NCBI RefSeq assembly: GCF_000379625.1
Contig: NZ_KB903245.1
Coordinates: forward strand, 215,124 to 279,123
DNA from: Actinomycetospora chiangmaiensis DSM 45062
GTDB taxonomy: Bacteria; Actinomycetota; Actinomycetes; Mycobacteriales; Pseudonocardiaceae
Reading direction: 5' to 3'
Length of the DNA stretch: 64,000 nucleotides
Of the stretch, positions 37,697-46,643 are shown piece after piece. Positions within the stretch are counted from its first letter, which is position 1, and each line of letters starts with the position of its first letter. The notes beneath the pieces are model-generated. The model worked only from the letters and a program-made list of their open reading frames with translations. It did not search any database and had not been told where the DNA came from. The translations under genes were made by a program, and so were the position numbers.

Positions 37697-39108
37697 TGGG
37701 GTCCTCCGAGGGCGCTGACGGGACGGCCGAGGTCCTCCACGCGCAGGATGCTGGCGACACCGCGGACCGACTCCAGGCCCGACAGGGCCTCCACGGTGGC
37801 CCGCAGGGCCGCGTCGGGGGCCTCGTGGGTCACGACGACCAGTGTGGCGGGCGTGTCCTCCTCGCCGCCATGACCTGGGTCGCGCCGTCCGCCCTCCTGC
37901 TTGACGGTCGCGATCGAGACGTCGTGGTCGGAGAACACCCCGGCGACCGCCGCGAGCACGCCGGCACGGTCGTGCACGTCGAGGTTGACGTGGTAGCGGG
38001 TGCGGACGTCGCCCATCGGCTGCACGGGCAGGTGGGCGTAGGCGGAGTCGCGGGGGCCACGACCGCCGATCACCTTGTTGCGGGCCGCCGCGACGAGGTC
38101 GCCGAGCACGGCGCTCGCCGTCTGCGGGCCGCCCGCCCCCTGGCCGTAGAACATCAGCGGGCCGGCGGCGTCCGCCTCGACGAACACCGCGTTGAAGGCG
38201 CCCGACACGGAGGCCAGCGGGTGCGACCGCGGGATCATGGCCGGGTACACGCGGGCCGAGACGGCGGGGCCGTCGGCGGTGTCGACCTGCTCGCAGATCG
38301 CCAGCAGCTTCACGGTGCACCCGAGGGCGCGGGCCGAGGCGATGTCGGCGGCCGTGACGTCGCGGATGCCCTCGCGGTGCACGTCGGCGGCGGTCACCCG
38401 GGTGTGGAACGCGAGGCTCGCGAGGATGGCCGCCTTGGACGCGGCGTCGTAGCCGTCGACGTCCGCGGTCGGGTCGGCCTCGGCGTAGCCCAGCCGGCCG
38501 GCCTCCTCCAGCGCGTCGGCGTAGCCCGCGCCCGTGGACTCCATCGCCGAGAGGATGAAGTTGGTGGTGCCGTTGACGATGCCCGCGACCCGGCGGATGC
38601 GGTCGCCCGCCAGGGACTGCTGGATCGGGCGCAGCAGCGGGATCGCGCCCGCGACCGAGGCCTCGTAGTAGAGGTCGGCCCCGGACTCGCGGGCGGCCGC
38701 GGCCAGCGCCTCGCCCTCCTCCGCGAGCAGGGCCTTGTTCGCGCTGACCACCGAGCGGCCGTTCTTCAACGCGTCCAGCAGCAGGTCGCGGGCGGGCTCG
38801 ATGCCGCCCATGAGCTCCACGACGACGTCGACGTCGGGCCGCGAGACCAGGCTCGCCGGGTCCGTCGTCAGGAGCTCGGACGGGACCTCGGGGTGACGCT
38901 GGGGACGGCGGACCGCGATCCCCGCGAGCTCGACCGGGGCGCCGACCCGGGCGGCGAGCTCCTCGGCCTGCTCGTCGAGCAGCCGCACGACCTGCGAGCC
39001 GACCACCCCGCAGCCGAGCAGGGCGACCTTGACCGCCCCGATCTCACCGGTCCGGCTCCGCTCCGCTGCGACGCTGCCCGTCGCTGCGCTCGCCTCGCTG
39101 CGTCCCAT
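37693..39108 (-). CDS. hom: Homoserine dehydrogenase with ACT domain
   Basis: 471 aa from ATG at 39108; a GTG at 39117 that overlaps the lysA stop is an alternative. NAD(P)-dependent reduction of aspartate semialdehyde. [14 protein letters not shown] (dinucleotide fold), [40 protein letters not shown] and the catalytic Lys region are intact; a C-terminal ACT domain (about 385-455) should mediate threonine feedback. The N-terminal about 25 residues ([20 protein letters not shown]) are poorly conserved and coincide with GC-rich mini-repeat sequence. Confidence 0.95.
   Translation of the reverse strand: MGRSEASAATGSVAAERSRTGEIGAVKVALLGCGVVGSQVVRLLDEQAEELAARVGAPVELAGIAVRRPQRHPEVPSELLTTDPASLVSRPDVDVVVELMGGIEPARDLLLDALKNGRSVVSANKALLAEEGEALAAAARESGADLYYEASVAGAIPLLRPIQQSLAGDRIRRVAGIVNGTTNFILSAMESTGAGYADALEEAGRLGYAEADPTADVDGYDAASKAAILASLAFHTRVTAADVHREGIRDVTAADIASARALGCTVKLLAICEQVDTADGPAVSARVYPAMIPRSHPLASVSGAFNAVFVEADAAGPLMFYGQGAGGPQTASAVLGDLVAAARNKVIGGRGPRDSAYAHLPVQPMGDVRTRYHVNLDVHDRAGVLAAVAGVFSDHDVSIATVKQEGGRRDPGHGGEEDTPATLVVVTHEAPDAALRATVEALSGLESVRGVASILRVEDLGRPVSALGGPQ
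39073..39105. repeat. GC-rich mini-repeat variant at the hom N-terminus
   Basis: gcccgtcgctgcgctcgcct followed by cgctgcgtccc; a degenerate match to the nucS mini-repeat, in the 5' codons of hom. Confidence 0.5.
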
Positions 39109-39113
39109 CCCGC

Positions 39114-40571
39114 TCACAGCACCTCCAGGCGCGCCAGGTCGTCGAGGGTCTCGCGGCGCAGCATCGTCCGGTCCGCCCCGTCGCGGACCGCGACGACGGG
39201 CGGCCGCGGGACCTTGTTGTACGCGCTCGCCATCGCGTAGCAGTACGCCCCGGTCGCGCCGACGGCCAGCAGGTCGCCGGGCGCGAGGTCGGCGGGCAGC
39301 CAGCAGTCGCGGACCACGACGTCGCCGGACTCGCAGTGCTTCCCGACCACCCGGCAGAGCACGGGGGTGTCCCCGCCCGGATTCGCAGCGCCGGGCTCCG
39401 CCGTCACCGCGGACCGTGACACCAGCCGACAGTCGTAGGCGGCGTCGTAGAGGGCGGTGCGGATGTTGTCGCTCATCCCGCCGTCGACCGAGACGTAGCG
39501 GCGGCGCGCTCCTCCGCCCAGCTCGACGTCCTTGAGGGTGCCGACGGTGTAGAGCGTGACCGTCCCCGGTCCCGCGATGGCCCGGCCCGGCTCGACCGCG
39601 ATCCGCGGCACCGGGATGCCCGCCCGCTCGCACTCGCGCCCGACGATCGCGTGCAGCTCGCCGGCCAGCCACGACGCCGTCCGGGGCTGGTCGGCGGTGG
39701 TGTAGGCGATGCCCATCCCGCCGCCGAGGTCGATCAGCGCGCTCGCGGTGTCGGCGAGGTCCCCGTGCTCGGCCCGGATCTCGGCCAGCAGCCCGACCAC
39801 GCGCCGTGCGGCGAGCTCGAAGCCGCCGGCGTCGAAGATCTGCGACCCGATGTGCGAGTGCAGCCCCACCAGGCGCAGCCCGCGCGACTTCAGCACGCGG
39901 CGCGCCGCCTCGGCGGCGTCCCCACCCGCGAGCGAGAAGCCGAACTTCTGGTCCTCGTGCGCGGTCGCGATGAACTCGTGGGTGTGGGCCTCGACGCCCA
40001 CCGTCACGCGCACCATCACGTCCGCGGTGACGTCCCGACGACGGGCGAGGTCGTCCAGGCGGGCGATCTCGGCGAACGAGTCGACGACGATCTTGCCGAC
40101 GCCGGCCGCCAGGGCGGCGTCGAGCTCGGCGACCGACTTGTTGTTGCCGTGCATCGCGATCCGCTCGGGCGGGAAGTCGGCCCGCAGCGCCGTCGCGAGC
40201 TCGCCCTCGCTGCAGACGTCGAGGCCCAGACCCTCGTCGGCCACCCAGCGGGCGACCTCGGTGCACAGGAATGCCTTCGAGGCGTAGTGCACGAGCGCGG
40301 GGTCGCCGTAGGCCTCGGCGTGGTCGCGACAGCGGGAGCGGAAGTCGGCCTCGTCGACGACGAACAGCGGCGTGCCGTGGCGTTCGGCGAGGTCCCGGAC
40401 GTCGACGCCGGCGAGCCGCACGACCCCGTCGTCGTGCCGGGCCGCGTGCCGGGGCCACACGACCTCAGGCATGAGGTCGAGGTCGGCGCCGGTGCGCGGG
40501 ACCGGGCCGGGGATGTCGTGGGCCGGCAGGACGTCGGCGTGCCGGGGCCCGGCGGGGTGGGCGCGGGTCAT
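39114..40571 (-). CDS. lysA: Diaminopimelate decarboxylase
   Basis: 485 aa from ATG at 40571, 4 bp after the argS stop. PLP-dependent last step of lysine synthesis. Motifs: PLP-lysine [51 protein letters not shown] and [12 protein letters not shown]. The about 40-residue N-terminal lead ([18 protein letters not shown]...) before the barrel is longer than usual. Confidence 0.96.
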   Translation of the reverse strand: MTRAHPAGPRHADVLPAHDIPGPVPRTGADLDLMPEVVWPRHAARHDDGVVRLAGVDVRDLAERHGTPLFVVDEADFRSRCRDHAEAYGDPALVHYASKAFLCTEVARWVADEGLGLDVCSEGELATALRADFPPERIAMHGNNKSVAELDAALAAGVGKIVVDSFAEIARLDDLARRRDVTADVMVRVTVGVEAHTHEFIATAHEDQKFGFSLAGGDAAEAARRVLKSRGLRLVGLHSHIGSQIFDAGGFELAARRVVGLLAEIRAEHGDLADTASALIDLGGGMGIAYTTADQPRTASWLAGELHAIVGRECERAGIPVPRIAVEPGRAIAGPGTVTLYTVGTLKDVELGGGARRRYVSVDGGMSDNIRTALYDAAYDCRLVSRSAVTAEPGAANPGGDTPVLCRVVGKHCESGDVVVRDCWLPADLAPGDLLAVGATGAYCYAMASAYNKVPRPPVVAVRDGADRTMLRRETLDDLARLEVL

Positions 40572-40575
40572 GCGG

Positions 40576-42228
40576 TCACATCCGTTCCGGGGCGGAGACA
40601 CCGAGCAGGCCGAGCCCGGACGCGAGCACCGTCCGGGCCGCCTCGCAGAGGGCCAGGCGGGCCGTGTGCAGCGGGCCGGGCTCCTCGTCGCCCTGCGGCA
40701 GCACGCGGCAGGTGTCGTAGAAGCGGTGGTAGGCGCCGGCGAGCTCCTCGAGGAAGCGCGCGACCCGGTGCGGCTCGCGCAGCGCGGCGGCCGAGGCCAG
40801 CACCCGGGGGAACTCGCCCAGGGTGCGGATGAGGTCGCCCTCGCGGGGCTCGACGAGCAGCGCGAGGTCGGGGTCCTCGCGGCCCACCCCCAGGTCGGCG
40901 GCGTTGCGGGCCAGGGCGGAGAGCCGGGCGTGCGCGTACTGCACGTAGAACACCGGGTTCTCGTTCGTGCGCCGACTGATGAGGTCGAGGTCGATGTCGA
41001 GCACCTGGTCGACGCTGGAGCGGGTCAGCGTGTAGCGGGCGGCGTCGACGCCGACCGCGTCGACCAGGTCCTCGAGCGTGATGATCGTGCCCGCCCGCTT
41101 CGACATCTTCACCGGCTCGCCGTCCCGCAGCAGGTTCACCAGCTGCCCGATGAGCACCTCGACCCGCGCCGGGTCGTCGCCGAACGCGGCGGCCACGGCC
41201 TTGAGGCGGTGGATGTAGCCGTGGTGGTCGGCGCCGAGCATGTAGATGGCGAGGTCGGCGCCGCGCGCCCGCTTGTCGCGGTAATAGGCGATGTCACCCG
41301 CGATGTAGGCGGGCCGGCCGTCGGACTTGATGACGACGCGGTCCTTGTCGTCGCCGTGCTCGGTGGAGCGCAGCCACCAGGCGCCGTCGGCGAAGTAGAG
41401 GGCGTCGTCGTCCTTGAGCTTCTGCACCGAGTCCTCGACCGCGCCGGAGGCGTGCAGCGCCAGTTCGGACGACCAGACGTCGAAGTGGGTGCCGAAGGAC
41501 TCCAGCGACGTGCGCATCTCGTCGAGCATCACCGCGACGCCGAGCCGCTTGAACGCCTGGAGCTGCTGGTCCTCGGGCTGCTCGAGGATCCCGGGCTCGG
41601 TCTCGACGACCCGGGCCGCGACCTCGGCGACGTAGGCGCCGCCGTAGCCGTTCTCCGGCACCGGACGACCCTGGGCGGCGGCGATGAGCGACTCGGCGAA
41701 CCGGTCGATCTGCGCTCCCGCGTCGTTGACGTAGTACTCCCGTGTCACGGCCGCGCCCTGGGCCTCGAGCACGCGTCCCAGGGCGTCGCCGACCGCCGCC
41801 CACCGGGTGCCGCCGAGGTGGATCGGGCCGGTGGGGTTCGCGGAGACGAACTCGAGGTTGATCGCCTGCCCGGTCAGCGCGTCGCCGTGGCCGTAGCCCT
41901 CGCCCTGGTCGAGGATCTCCGCGACGATCCCGGCCTGGGCGTCGGCGGCGAGCCGCAGGTTGAGGAAGCCGGGGCCGGCGACCTCCGCGGCGGCGACCCC
42001 GTCGGTGGACTCGAGCCGCTCGGCGAGCCATCCGGCGAGGTCGGCGGGCTTCACGCCGGCCTTCTTCGCGCTGCGCAGGGCGAGGTTGGTGGCGTAGTCG
42101 CCGTGCTCGGGGTTGCGCGGGCGTTCGACGGTCACCTCGTCGGGCAGCGCCCCCGTGTCCAGCCCGCGCTCGGTCAGCACGTCGACGGCGACGGCGTGCA
42201 GGAGATCGGCGAGCGCAGCGGGTGTCAC
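40576..42228 (-). CDS. argS: Arginyl-tRNA synthetase
   Basis: 550 aa. GTG at 42228 ([14 protein letters not shown], matching the mycobacterial MTPADLAELL start) is preferred over GTG at 42234, because the TAGACT hexamer ends 8 nt before it and only 2 nt before the other. Class I synthetase: [12 protein letters not shown] (HIGH-equivalent), the add-1-like N-terminal domain [26 protein letters not shown] and the C-terminal DALR helix bundle ending VSAPERM. A tRNA-Arg gene lies 1.7 kb away. Head of the argS-lysA-hom-thrC-thrB run. Confidence 0.96.
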   Translation of the reverse strand: MTPAALADLLHAVAVDVLTERGLDTGALPDEVTVERPRNPEHGDYATNLALRSAKKAGVKPADLAGWLAERLESTDGVAAAEVAGPGFLNLRLAADAQAGIVAEILDQGEGYGHGDALTGQAINLEFVSANPTGPIHLGGTRWAAVGDALGRVLEAQGAAVTREYYVNDAGAQIDRFAESLIAAAQGRPVPENGYGGAYVAEVAARVVETEPGILEQPEDQQLQAFKRLGVAVMLDEMRTSLESFGTHFDVWSSELALHASGAVEDSVQKLKDDDALYFADGAWWLRSTEHGDDKDRVVIKSDGRPAYIAGDIAYYRDKRARGADLAIYMLGADHHGYIHRLKAVAAAFGDDPARVEVLIGQLVNLLRDGEPVKMSKRAGTIITLEDLVDAVGVDAARYTLTRSSVDQVLDIDLDLISRRTNENPVFYVQYAHARLSALARNAADLGVGREDPDLALLVEPREGDLIRTLGEFPRVLASAAALREPHRVARFLEELAGAYHRFYDTCRVLPQGDEEPGPLHTARLALCEAARTVLASGLGLLGVSAPERM

Positions 42229-42236
42229 GTCCACCG

Positions 42237-42242
42237 AGTCTA
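42237..42242 (-). promoter_or_regulatory. -10 hexamer (TAGACT) for leaderless argS mRNA
   Basis: Part of CCTAGACTCGG, the same string that precedes the divergent DUF3105 gene. 8 nt to GTG 42228. Confidence 0.65.
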
Positions 42243-42317
42243 GGGAGCGCCTGCCAGCGGGTACGCCGGTGGCCGCCGATCACCCCGGGTAGGGGGAACT
42301 CACGCTCAGCTCATCCC

Positions 42318-42323
42318 TAGACT
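42318..42323 (+). promoter_or_regulatory. -10 hexamer (TAGACT) for the DUF3105 gene
   Basis: CCTAGACTCGG again; ends 8 nt before the ATG at 42332. Faces away from the argS promoter, 75 bp apart. Confidence 0.6.
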
Positions 42324-42331
42324 CGGGAGAC

Positions 42332-43162
42332 ATGGCGAGTGGACGCTCCACGGGGACCCCGCAGCGTGGCAAGGGTGGTCGTCCACCGCAACGTGGCAAG
42401 AACCCCGTCGCGGGGGCGCGGCGGCGGACCTCCTCGGCCGGGCGGGCGGCGCCGAAGAACCGGCAGGTGCCCTGGCTGCTGATCGGCGCGATCGTGGTCG
42501 TCCTCGCCCTCATCGGCGGCATCGGGTTCTTCCTCTTCGACCGGTCCGCGCAGATCAGCCCCTGGCGCCCGAGCAGCGACAACAAGGACCCGTCGCTGGC
42601 CATTCCCGGGATCGTCACGCAGTCCTACCAGGGCCAGCACCACGTGACGCCGCAGCAGCGGGTCGCCTACGACCGGCTGCCCCCGTTCGGCGGCCCGCAC
42701 GACGGGTACTGGGCGGCCTGCAACGGGCAGGTCTACTCGCAGCCGGTGCGCAACGAGAACATGGTGCACTCCCTGGAGCACGGCGCGGTGTGGATCGCCT
42801 ACGACCCGACGCGGGTCAGCGGCGCCGCGCTCGACACCCTGACCGCCAAGGTGCAGGGCCAGAACCAGATGATGATGTCGCCCTACCCCGGCCTCGACCA
42901 GCCGATCTCGCTGCAGTCGTGGGGCCACCAGCTCAAGGTCACCGACGCGAACGACCCGCGGATCGACCAGTTCATCACGTCGCTGAAGGGCAACCCCAAC
43001 GGCGTGTACCCCGAGGTCGGCGCCAGCTGCGACGCCCTCGGCCCGGGCTACTTCGACCCGGCGAACCCGCCCGCATTCGACCCGCCGCCCTACCCGCGGA
43101 ACGCGCTGCCGATGAACTACCAGGGCACCTCCGGCGCCGGCGGGATGGGAGGCACCGGATGA
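42332..43162 (+). CDS. DUF3105 membrane-anchored protein
   Basis: 276 aa. A basic, Gly/Arg-rich N-terminus (about 1-45), one transmembrane helix (PWLLIGAIVVVLALIGGIGFFLF, about 47-69), then an extracytoplasmic domain with the DUF3105 hallmark HDGYWAACNGQVYSQPVRNENMVHSLEHGAVWIAYDP. Its His/Cys pattern (YWAACNGQVY, HSLEHG, ASCDALGPG) suggests metal or disulfide chemistry. Translationally coupled to a DUF305 gene by ATGA, a partnership seen widely in Actinobacteria. Function unknown. Confidence 0.85.
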   Translation: MASGRSTGTPQRGKGGRPPQRGKNPVAGARRRTSSAGRAAPKNRQVPWLLIGAIVVVLALIGGIGFFLFDRSAQISPWRPSSDNKDPSLAIPGIVTQSYQGQHHVTPQQRVAYDRLPPFGGPHDGYWAACNGQVYSQPVRNENMVHSLEHGAVWIAYDPTRVSGAALDTLTAKVQGQNQMMMSPYPGLDQPISLQSWGHQLKVTDANDPRIDQFITSLKGNPNGVYPEVGASCDALGPGYFDPANPPAFDPPPYPRNALPMNYQGTSGAGGMGGTG

Positions 43163-43863
43163 CGGCCTCGTCCGTGAGCTCCCCGCCCGAGCCGCCCGTC
43201 GTCGACGACGAGTTCGACGAGGGCGACGGCGGCGGCTGGTGGTCGAACTCGCCGGGCTGGGCCAAGGGCGTGCTCGCCGCCGGTGTGGTGCTGATCCTGC
43301 TGCTGGCCGGCGGTCTCGCAGGGGCGGTGATCGGGCAGCGCACCGCCCCGACCTACGGCCCGGCGGCGGGCTCGATCGACGTCGGCTTCCTGCAGGACAT
43401 GAGCGTCCACCACCGCCAGGCGATCCAGATGGCGGTGTGGGAGCGGTCCAACACGACCGACCCGGCGCTGCGGCAGCTCGCCTTCGACATCGAGTCCTCG
43501 CAGACCCAGCAGCTGGGCATGATGCAGGGCTGGTTGCAGTTGTGGGCGCAGCCGACCGAGTCGGCGCCCGGGAACTACATGGGTTGGATGGGCATGCCCG
43601 TGCCGTCCATGCCGGGCATGGCCTCCGAGGCGGACCTGCAGCGCTTCCGGGCGGCCACGGGGTCGCAGCTCGACGTCGCGTTCCTGCAGCTGATGCTGCG
43701 CCACCACCGGGGCGGGCTGTCGATGATGCAGGCCGCGGCGGCCGGGGCGTCGGTCCCCGCGGTCCAGGCGCTGTCGTCCTCGATGGTCGCGTCGCAGACC
43801 GCGGAGGCGACGACGATGACGCAGCTGCTCGCGCAGCGGGGTGCTGCACCCCTGCCGATGTGA
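43159..43863 (+). CDS. DUF305 family protein
   Basis: 234 aa. Acidic N-terminus, one transmembrane helix (GVLAAGVVLILLLAGGLAGAVIG, about 37-59) and a four-helix extracytoplasmic DUF305 domain with two His-His motifs (FLQDMSVHHRQAIQMA and QLMLRHHRGGLSMMQA) and Met-rich segments (MGWMGMPVPSMPGM). The His/Met pattern resembles CopM-type DUF305 proteins that bind copper. With the DUF3105 partner, an envelope metal-binding role is plausible (inference). Confidence 0.87.
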   Translation: MTASSVSSPPEPPVVDDEFDEGDGGGWWSNSPGWAKGVLAAGVVLILLLAGGLAGAVIGQRTAPTYGPAAGSIDVGFLQDMSVHHRQAIQMAVWERSNTTDPALRQLAFDIESSQTQQLGMMQGWLQLWAQPTESAPGNYMGWMGMPVPSMPGMASEADLQRFRAATGSQLDVAFLQLMLRHHRGGLSMMQAAAAGASVPAVQALSSSMVASQTAEATTMTQLLAQRGAAPLPM

Positions 43864-43905
43864 TCGGCCCGGGCCCCACCCGCGTGATCACCGGAGCCGA
43901 TGCAG

Positions 43906-43911
43906 TACTGT
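43906..43911 (+). promoter_or_regulatory. -10 hexamer (TACTGT) for tRNA-Arg
   Basis: Ends 13 nt before the mature 5' end of the tRNA. No convincing -35. Confidence 0.5.
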
Positions 43912-43924
43912 CGACGCCGGTACC

Positions 43925-43996
43925 GCCCCCGTAGCTCAGGGGATAGAGCACCGCCCTCCGGAGGCGGGAGCGCAGGTTCGAATCCTGCCGGGGGCA
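43925..43996 (+). tRNA. tRNA-Arg (anticodon CCG)
   Basis: 72 nt cloverleaf: acceptor GCCCCCG/CGGGGGC, D-arm GCTC-AGGGGAT-AGAGC, anticodon stem CCGCC/GGCGG with loop CTCCGGA (anticodon CCG, reading the CGG codon common in this genome), T-arm CAGG-TTCGAAT-CCTG. Discriminator A. The CCA end is not encoded (the DNA continues CCCA). Confidence 0.95.
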
Positions 43997-44013
43997 CCCA
44001 CACCGCAGTTCTC

Positions 44014-44019
44014 TACGAT
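44014..44019 (+). promoter_or_regulatory. -10 hexamer (TACGAT) for the glycosyltransferase gene
   Basis: Ends 6 nt before ATG 44026, only 18 nt after the tRNA, so the glycosyltransferase mRNA should be leaderless. Confidence 0.6.
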
Positions 44020-44025
44020 CGCCGC

Positions 44026-45330
44026 ATGGGCGACCGGTTGATCTTCCAGCTCGGCACCAACAACTGGCAGCGCGGCGGCGAGTTCGCGCCCGGGTCGGGA
44101 ATTCTCCACGAGGCGCACCACCGCGCCTACAACGAGATCGACGGCGTCCGCGCCTACTCGATGTACCCCTCGCGCGTGCAGCGGTTCCGCGAGGAGGACG
44201 TCCGCGTCTTCGAACTCGACCACGACATCCCGATCTGCGAGTCGGTCTCCCCCGTCTCGAGCTACCGCTGGCACGGGATGGGCCCGGACGAGGTCGACGC
44301 CTACCGCGCGCGCCTGACCCGCGAGGTCACGGCGTTCATGGACGAGGTCGAGGCGTCGACCGGCGACGAGTTCACCCTCGCGATCGCCCACCACGCCTTC
44401 ATGAACCCCGTCGTCATGCGGGACGTCATCGCCGCGCGCGTCGAGGCGGGCAAGCCTCGCATCCCGCTCGTGTGCTTCGTGCACGGCACCGAGCTGAAGA
44501 TGTTCCACAAGGAGCAGGCCGGACAGGAACCCGAGGAGTTCCCGCTGCGGTTCCTGCCGTTCATGCAGCAGGAACACATCTTCCCCGGCGGCGTGGACGT
44601 CGTCGCGTCGATCTCGTCCGAACAGATCGACGCCTTCGCCGACGTGTTCCCGGACTTCCCGCGCGACCGCATCGTGCTCTCGCACAACGGCTACAACGAC
44701 CGCGTCTTCCGCGAGTCCGACACCGATCCCGCGCAGGCGCTCGCCCAGCTCGCCGACGACGTGCCGGACTTCGAGGCCGTCGTGGCCTTCTGCGGCAAGT
44801 TCGCCGACTGGAAGCGTCTGGACGCCCTGCTGCGCGCCGCGGCACAGTACGAGCAGGAGGACCGCCGCATCGTCACGGTGGTCGCCGGCGGCGGGCCGGA
44901 GGAGCAGCAGCGCGCCATGCGCGACCTCGTCGCCGAGCTCGACCTGCAGCGCGTCGTGTTCCTCGGGCCACGCCAGCAGGAGGACCTCGCGACCATGTTC
45001 GCCGCCGCCGACGTCGGGGTGTTCCCCTCCTACCGCGAGCCGTTCGGCCTCGTGTTCCTGGAGTGCATGGCGTGCGGCACCCCGGTGATCGGCGCGGACT
45101 CCGGCGGCCCGCGGGACTTCGTCACCCCCGAGGTCGGTGTCCTCGTCCCCGAGACCGACGACCGGCAGGCCCTCGCCGACTCCCTCGTCGCCGCGATCGA
45201 CCGCGCGCTCGACGAGGACTGGAAGCACACGAAGGGCCCGGGGGCCGCGGCCTACGCCCGGGAGAAGTTCAGCGTCGTCCGGCAGGTCTCGGACCTGCTC
45301 ACCGAGGTGGACCGGCTCACCGGAGGCTGA
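44026..45330 (+). CDS. GT4-family glycosyltransferase
   Basis: 434 aa from ATG. GT-B fold: N-terminal acceptor domain (MGDRLIFQLGTNNWQRGGEFAPGSG, ...VHGTELKMF) and C-terminal nucleotide-sugar domain with CGKFADWKRLDALLRA, VVAGGGPEEQQRA and the EX7E motif EPFGLVFLECMACGTPVIG. It transfers a sugar from an activated donor (usually UDP/GDP-sugar) to an unknown acceptor; retaining mechanism. The N-terminus reads 'FQLGTNNWQRGGEFAPGSGILHEAHH', which I do not match to a characterised subfamily. It stands alone, with no other glycan genes beside it. Confidence 0.87.
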   Translation: MGDRLIFQLGTNNWQRGGEFAPGSGILHEAHHRAYNEIDGVRAYSMYPSRVQRFREEDVRVFELDHDIPICESVSPVSSYRWHGMGPDEVDAYRARLTREVTAFMDEVEASTGDEFTLAIAHHAFMNPVVMRDVIAARVEAGKPRIPLVCFVHGTELKMFHKEQAGQEPEEFPLRFLPFMQQEHIFPGGVDVVASISSEQIDAFADVFPDFPRDRIVLSHNGYNDRVFRESDTDPAQALAQLADDVPDFEAVVAFCGKFADWKRLDALLRAAAQYEQEDRRIVTVVAGGGPEEQQRAMRDLVAELDLQRVVFLGPRQQEDLATMFAAADVGVFPSYREPFGLVFLECMACGTPVIGADSGGPRDFVTPEVGVLVPETDDRQALADSLVAAIDRALDEDWKHTKGPGAAAYAREKFSVVRQVSDLLTEVDRLTGG

Positions 45331-45347
45331 ACCGGCGCGGCCCGAAT

Positions 45348-45396
45348 CGTGAGGGGAGGATCCGAGCGCTCTTGTGGCGCGAGGGTTCCCCTCACG
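45348..45396. terminator. Inverted repeat after the glycosyltransferase gene
   Basis: Arms cgtgagggga/tcccctcacg with inner cgctct/cgcgag partial pairing; 18 bp after the stop and 24 bp before the antiporter operon start. Confidence 0.7.
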
Positions 45397-45419
45397 CCGG
45401 AGTGGGCAAGTCCGCGCCC

Positions 45420-45887
45420 ATGCTGAGGACCGGCGCCGGCGTGGTCACGGGGACGGCGCTGCTCGTGGTGCTGTGGGTCTCCACCCTCACCACCGTCAAC
45501 GTCGTCGAGCTGGTCGCCGGAACGGTCTGCGCCCTCGTGTGCGCGGGCGTCGGGCTGGCCACGCGGCGGACGCTCGGCATCGCGCAACGACCGCGGTGGG
45601 CGTGGCTCGGGTGGCTGCGGTACCTGCCGGGAGCCGTCGTCGGGGACCTGGGGCGGCTCGTCGTCGGGATCGTCCGGGCCCGGCGCGACGGGACGCCGCT
45701 GGGGACGACGCGCACGCTCACGCTGCCCGAGGAGCACCACGCGCGGGCCGACGCCCGGCGGGCGCTCGGCACGATCGCGATCGGCGCGACGCCCGGCAGC
45801 TACGTGCAGGAGAACGAGAAGGGCAGCCTCGAGCTGCACGCGCTGGGCGACGAGCCCACCGCGCTGGAGCGGGCGGTCGCCCGGTGA
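45420..45887 (+). CDS. Mrp/Mbh antiporter subunit E (MnhE)
   Basis: 155 aa, first of seven overlapping genes for a cation/proton antiporter in the cell membrane. Hydrophobic N-terminus (VVTGTALLVVLWVSTLTTVNVVELVAG) and the MnhE ending with YLPGAVVGDLGRLVVGIVRARR and LTLPEEHHARADARRALGTIAIGATPGSYV. Ends in GTGA overlap with the next gene. Confidence 0.85.
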   Translation: MLRTGAGVVTGTALLVVLWVSTLTTVNVVELVAGTVCALVCAGVGLATRRTLGIAQRPRWAWLGWLRYLPGAVVGDLGRLVVGIVRARRDGTPLGTTRTLTLPEEHHARADARRALGTIAIGATPGSYVQENEKGSLELHALGDEPTALERAVAR

Positions 45888-46138
45888 GCCCCTTCGAGGT
45901 CGCGGCCGGGGTCCTGCTGCTCGCCCTCGTCGGCCCCGCCCTGCTGCTGAGCGCGCGCGGCACCGCCGCCCAGCGGCTCGTCGGGCTCCAGCTCGCGACG
46001 GCGCTGACGGTCCTGCTGCTCACGGTGCTGTCCGTCGCCTTCGGCCAGACGAGCATGCTCATCGTCCCGCTCGTCCTGGTGCTCCTCGCGTTCGCCGGGA
46101 CGCTCGTGTTCACCCGCCTGCTCCGGCGCCGCTCGTGA
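45884..46138 (+). CDS. Antiporter subunit F (MnhF)
   Basis: 84 aa, three helices (VAAGVLLLALVGPALLLSARG, LVGLQLATALTVLLLTVLSVAFG, SMLIVPLVLVLLAFAGTLVFTRLL). MnhF-like; small third component of the antiporter. Confidence 0.82.
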   Translation: MSPFEVAAGVLLLALVGPALLLSARGTAAQRLVGLQLATALTVLLLTVLSVAFGQTSMLIVPLVLVLLAFAGTLVFTRLLRRRS

Positions 46139-46404
46139 CCGTCGTGATCTGGGTGCTCGTCGCCCTCGCCTGCCTGGTGGTGATCGGCGTCTGCGTCGGT
46201 GCGTTTCTCGTGTCCACGACCGCCGAGCGCCTGCACGTGGTCACCCCGCTGACCACGGTGGCCGGACCGCTGCTCGGCCTCGCCTGCGTGCTCAGCCTCG
46301 GGGTGTCGACGTCCTCGCTCGGCGTGCTCGTCATCGTCGTGCTGCTCGCGGTCGCCGCTCCCGTGCTGCAGGTCGCGCTCGCGCGGACGGATCCGCCGTC
46401 GTGA
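46135..46404 (+). CDS. Antiporter subunit G (MnhG)
   Basis: 89 aa, three helices; MnhG pattern with HVVTPLTTVAGPLLGLA in the middle. GTGA overlaps on both sides keep the stoichiometry linked to F and the next subunit. Confidence 0.82.
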   Translation: MTVVIWVLVALACLVVIGVCVGAFLVSTTAERLHVVTPLTTVAGPLLGLACVLSLGVSTSSLGVLVIVVLLAVAAPVLQVALARTDPPS

Positions 46405-46643
46405 GCCCGGTCCTGCTGCTGGTCGCCCTGCTCGGCGTCGCGGTCGCGGGCGGCGTGGTCGCCCTGACCCGGGACCCCGAGAAGCAGGCCGTGACGCTCT
46501 CGGCGTTCGGGCTCCTGCTCGGCGTCACGTTCGTGCTGTTCGACGCGCCCGACGTCGCCCTCTCGCAGCTCGCGATCGGCGCCGCCATCGTGCCGCTGCT
46601 GGTGATGCTGACCGTCCGCACCGTGCGCCGGCGGCAGCGATGA
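46401..46643 (+). CDS. MbhD-like antiporter subunit (DUF4040; MrpA C-terminal equivalent)
   Basis: 80 aa, three helices: LLLVALLGVAVAGGVVALTRDPEKQAVTLSAFGLLLGVTFVLFDAPDVALSQLAIGAA. The APDVALSQLAIGAA signature is the DUF4040/MbhD domain that forms the C-terminus of MrpA in other antiporters. Here it is a separate gene. Confidence 0.8.
   Translation: MSPVLLLVALLGVAVAGGVVALTRDPEKQAVTLSAFGLLLGVTFVLFDAPDVALSQLAIGAAIVPLLVMLTVRTVRRRQR

Noticed and set aside
43925-43996. tRNA-Arg as integration site of a genomic island
   Set aside because: No integrase, no duplicated 3' tRNA segment, and housekeeping genes on both sides.
46401-46643. Spurious short ORF in the antiporter operon
   Set aside because: Kept as real: it is overlapped on both sides by 4 bp and carries the MbhD/DUF4040 motif APDVALSQLAIGAA.
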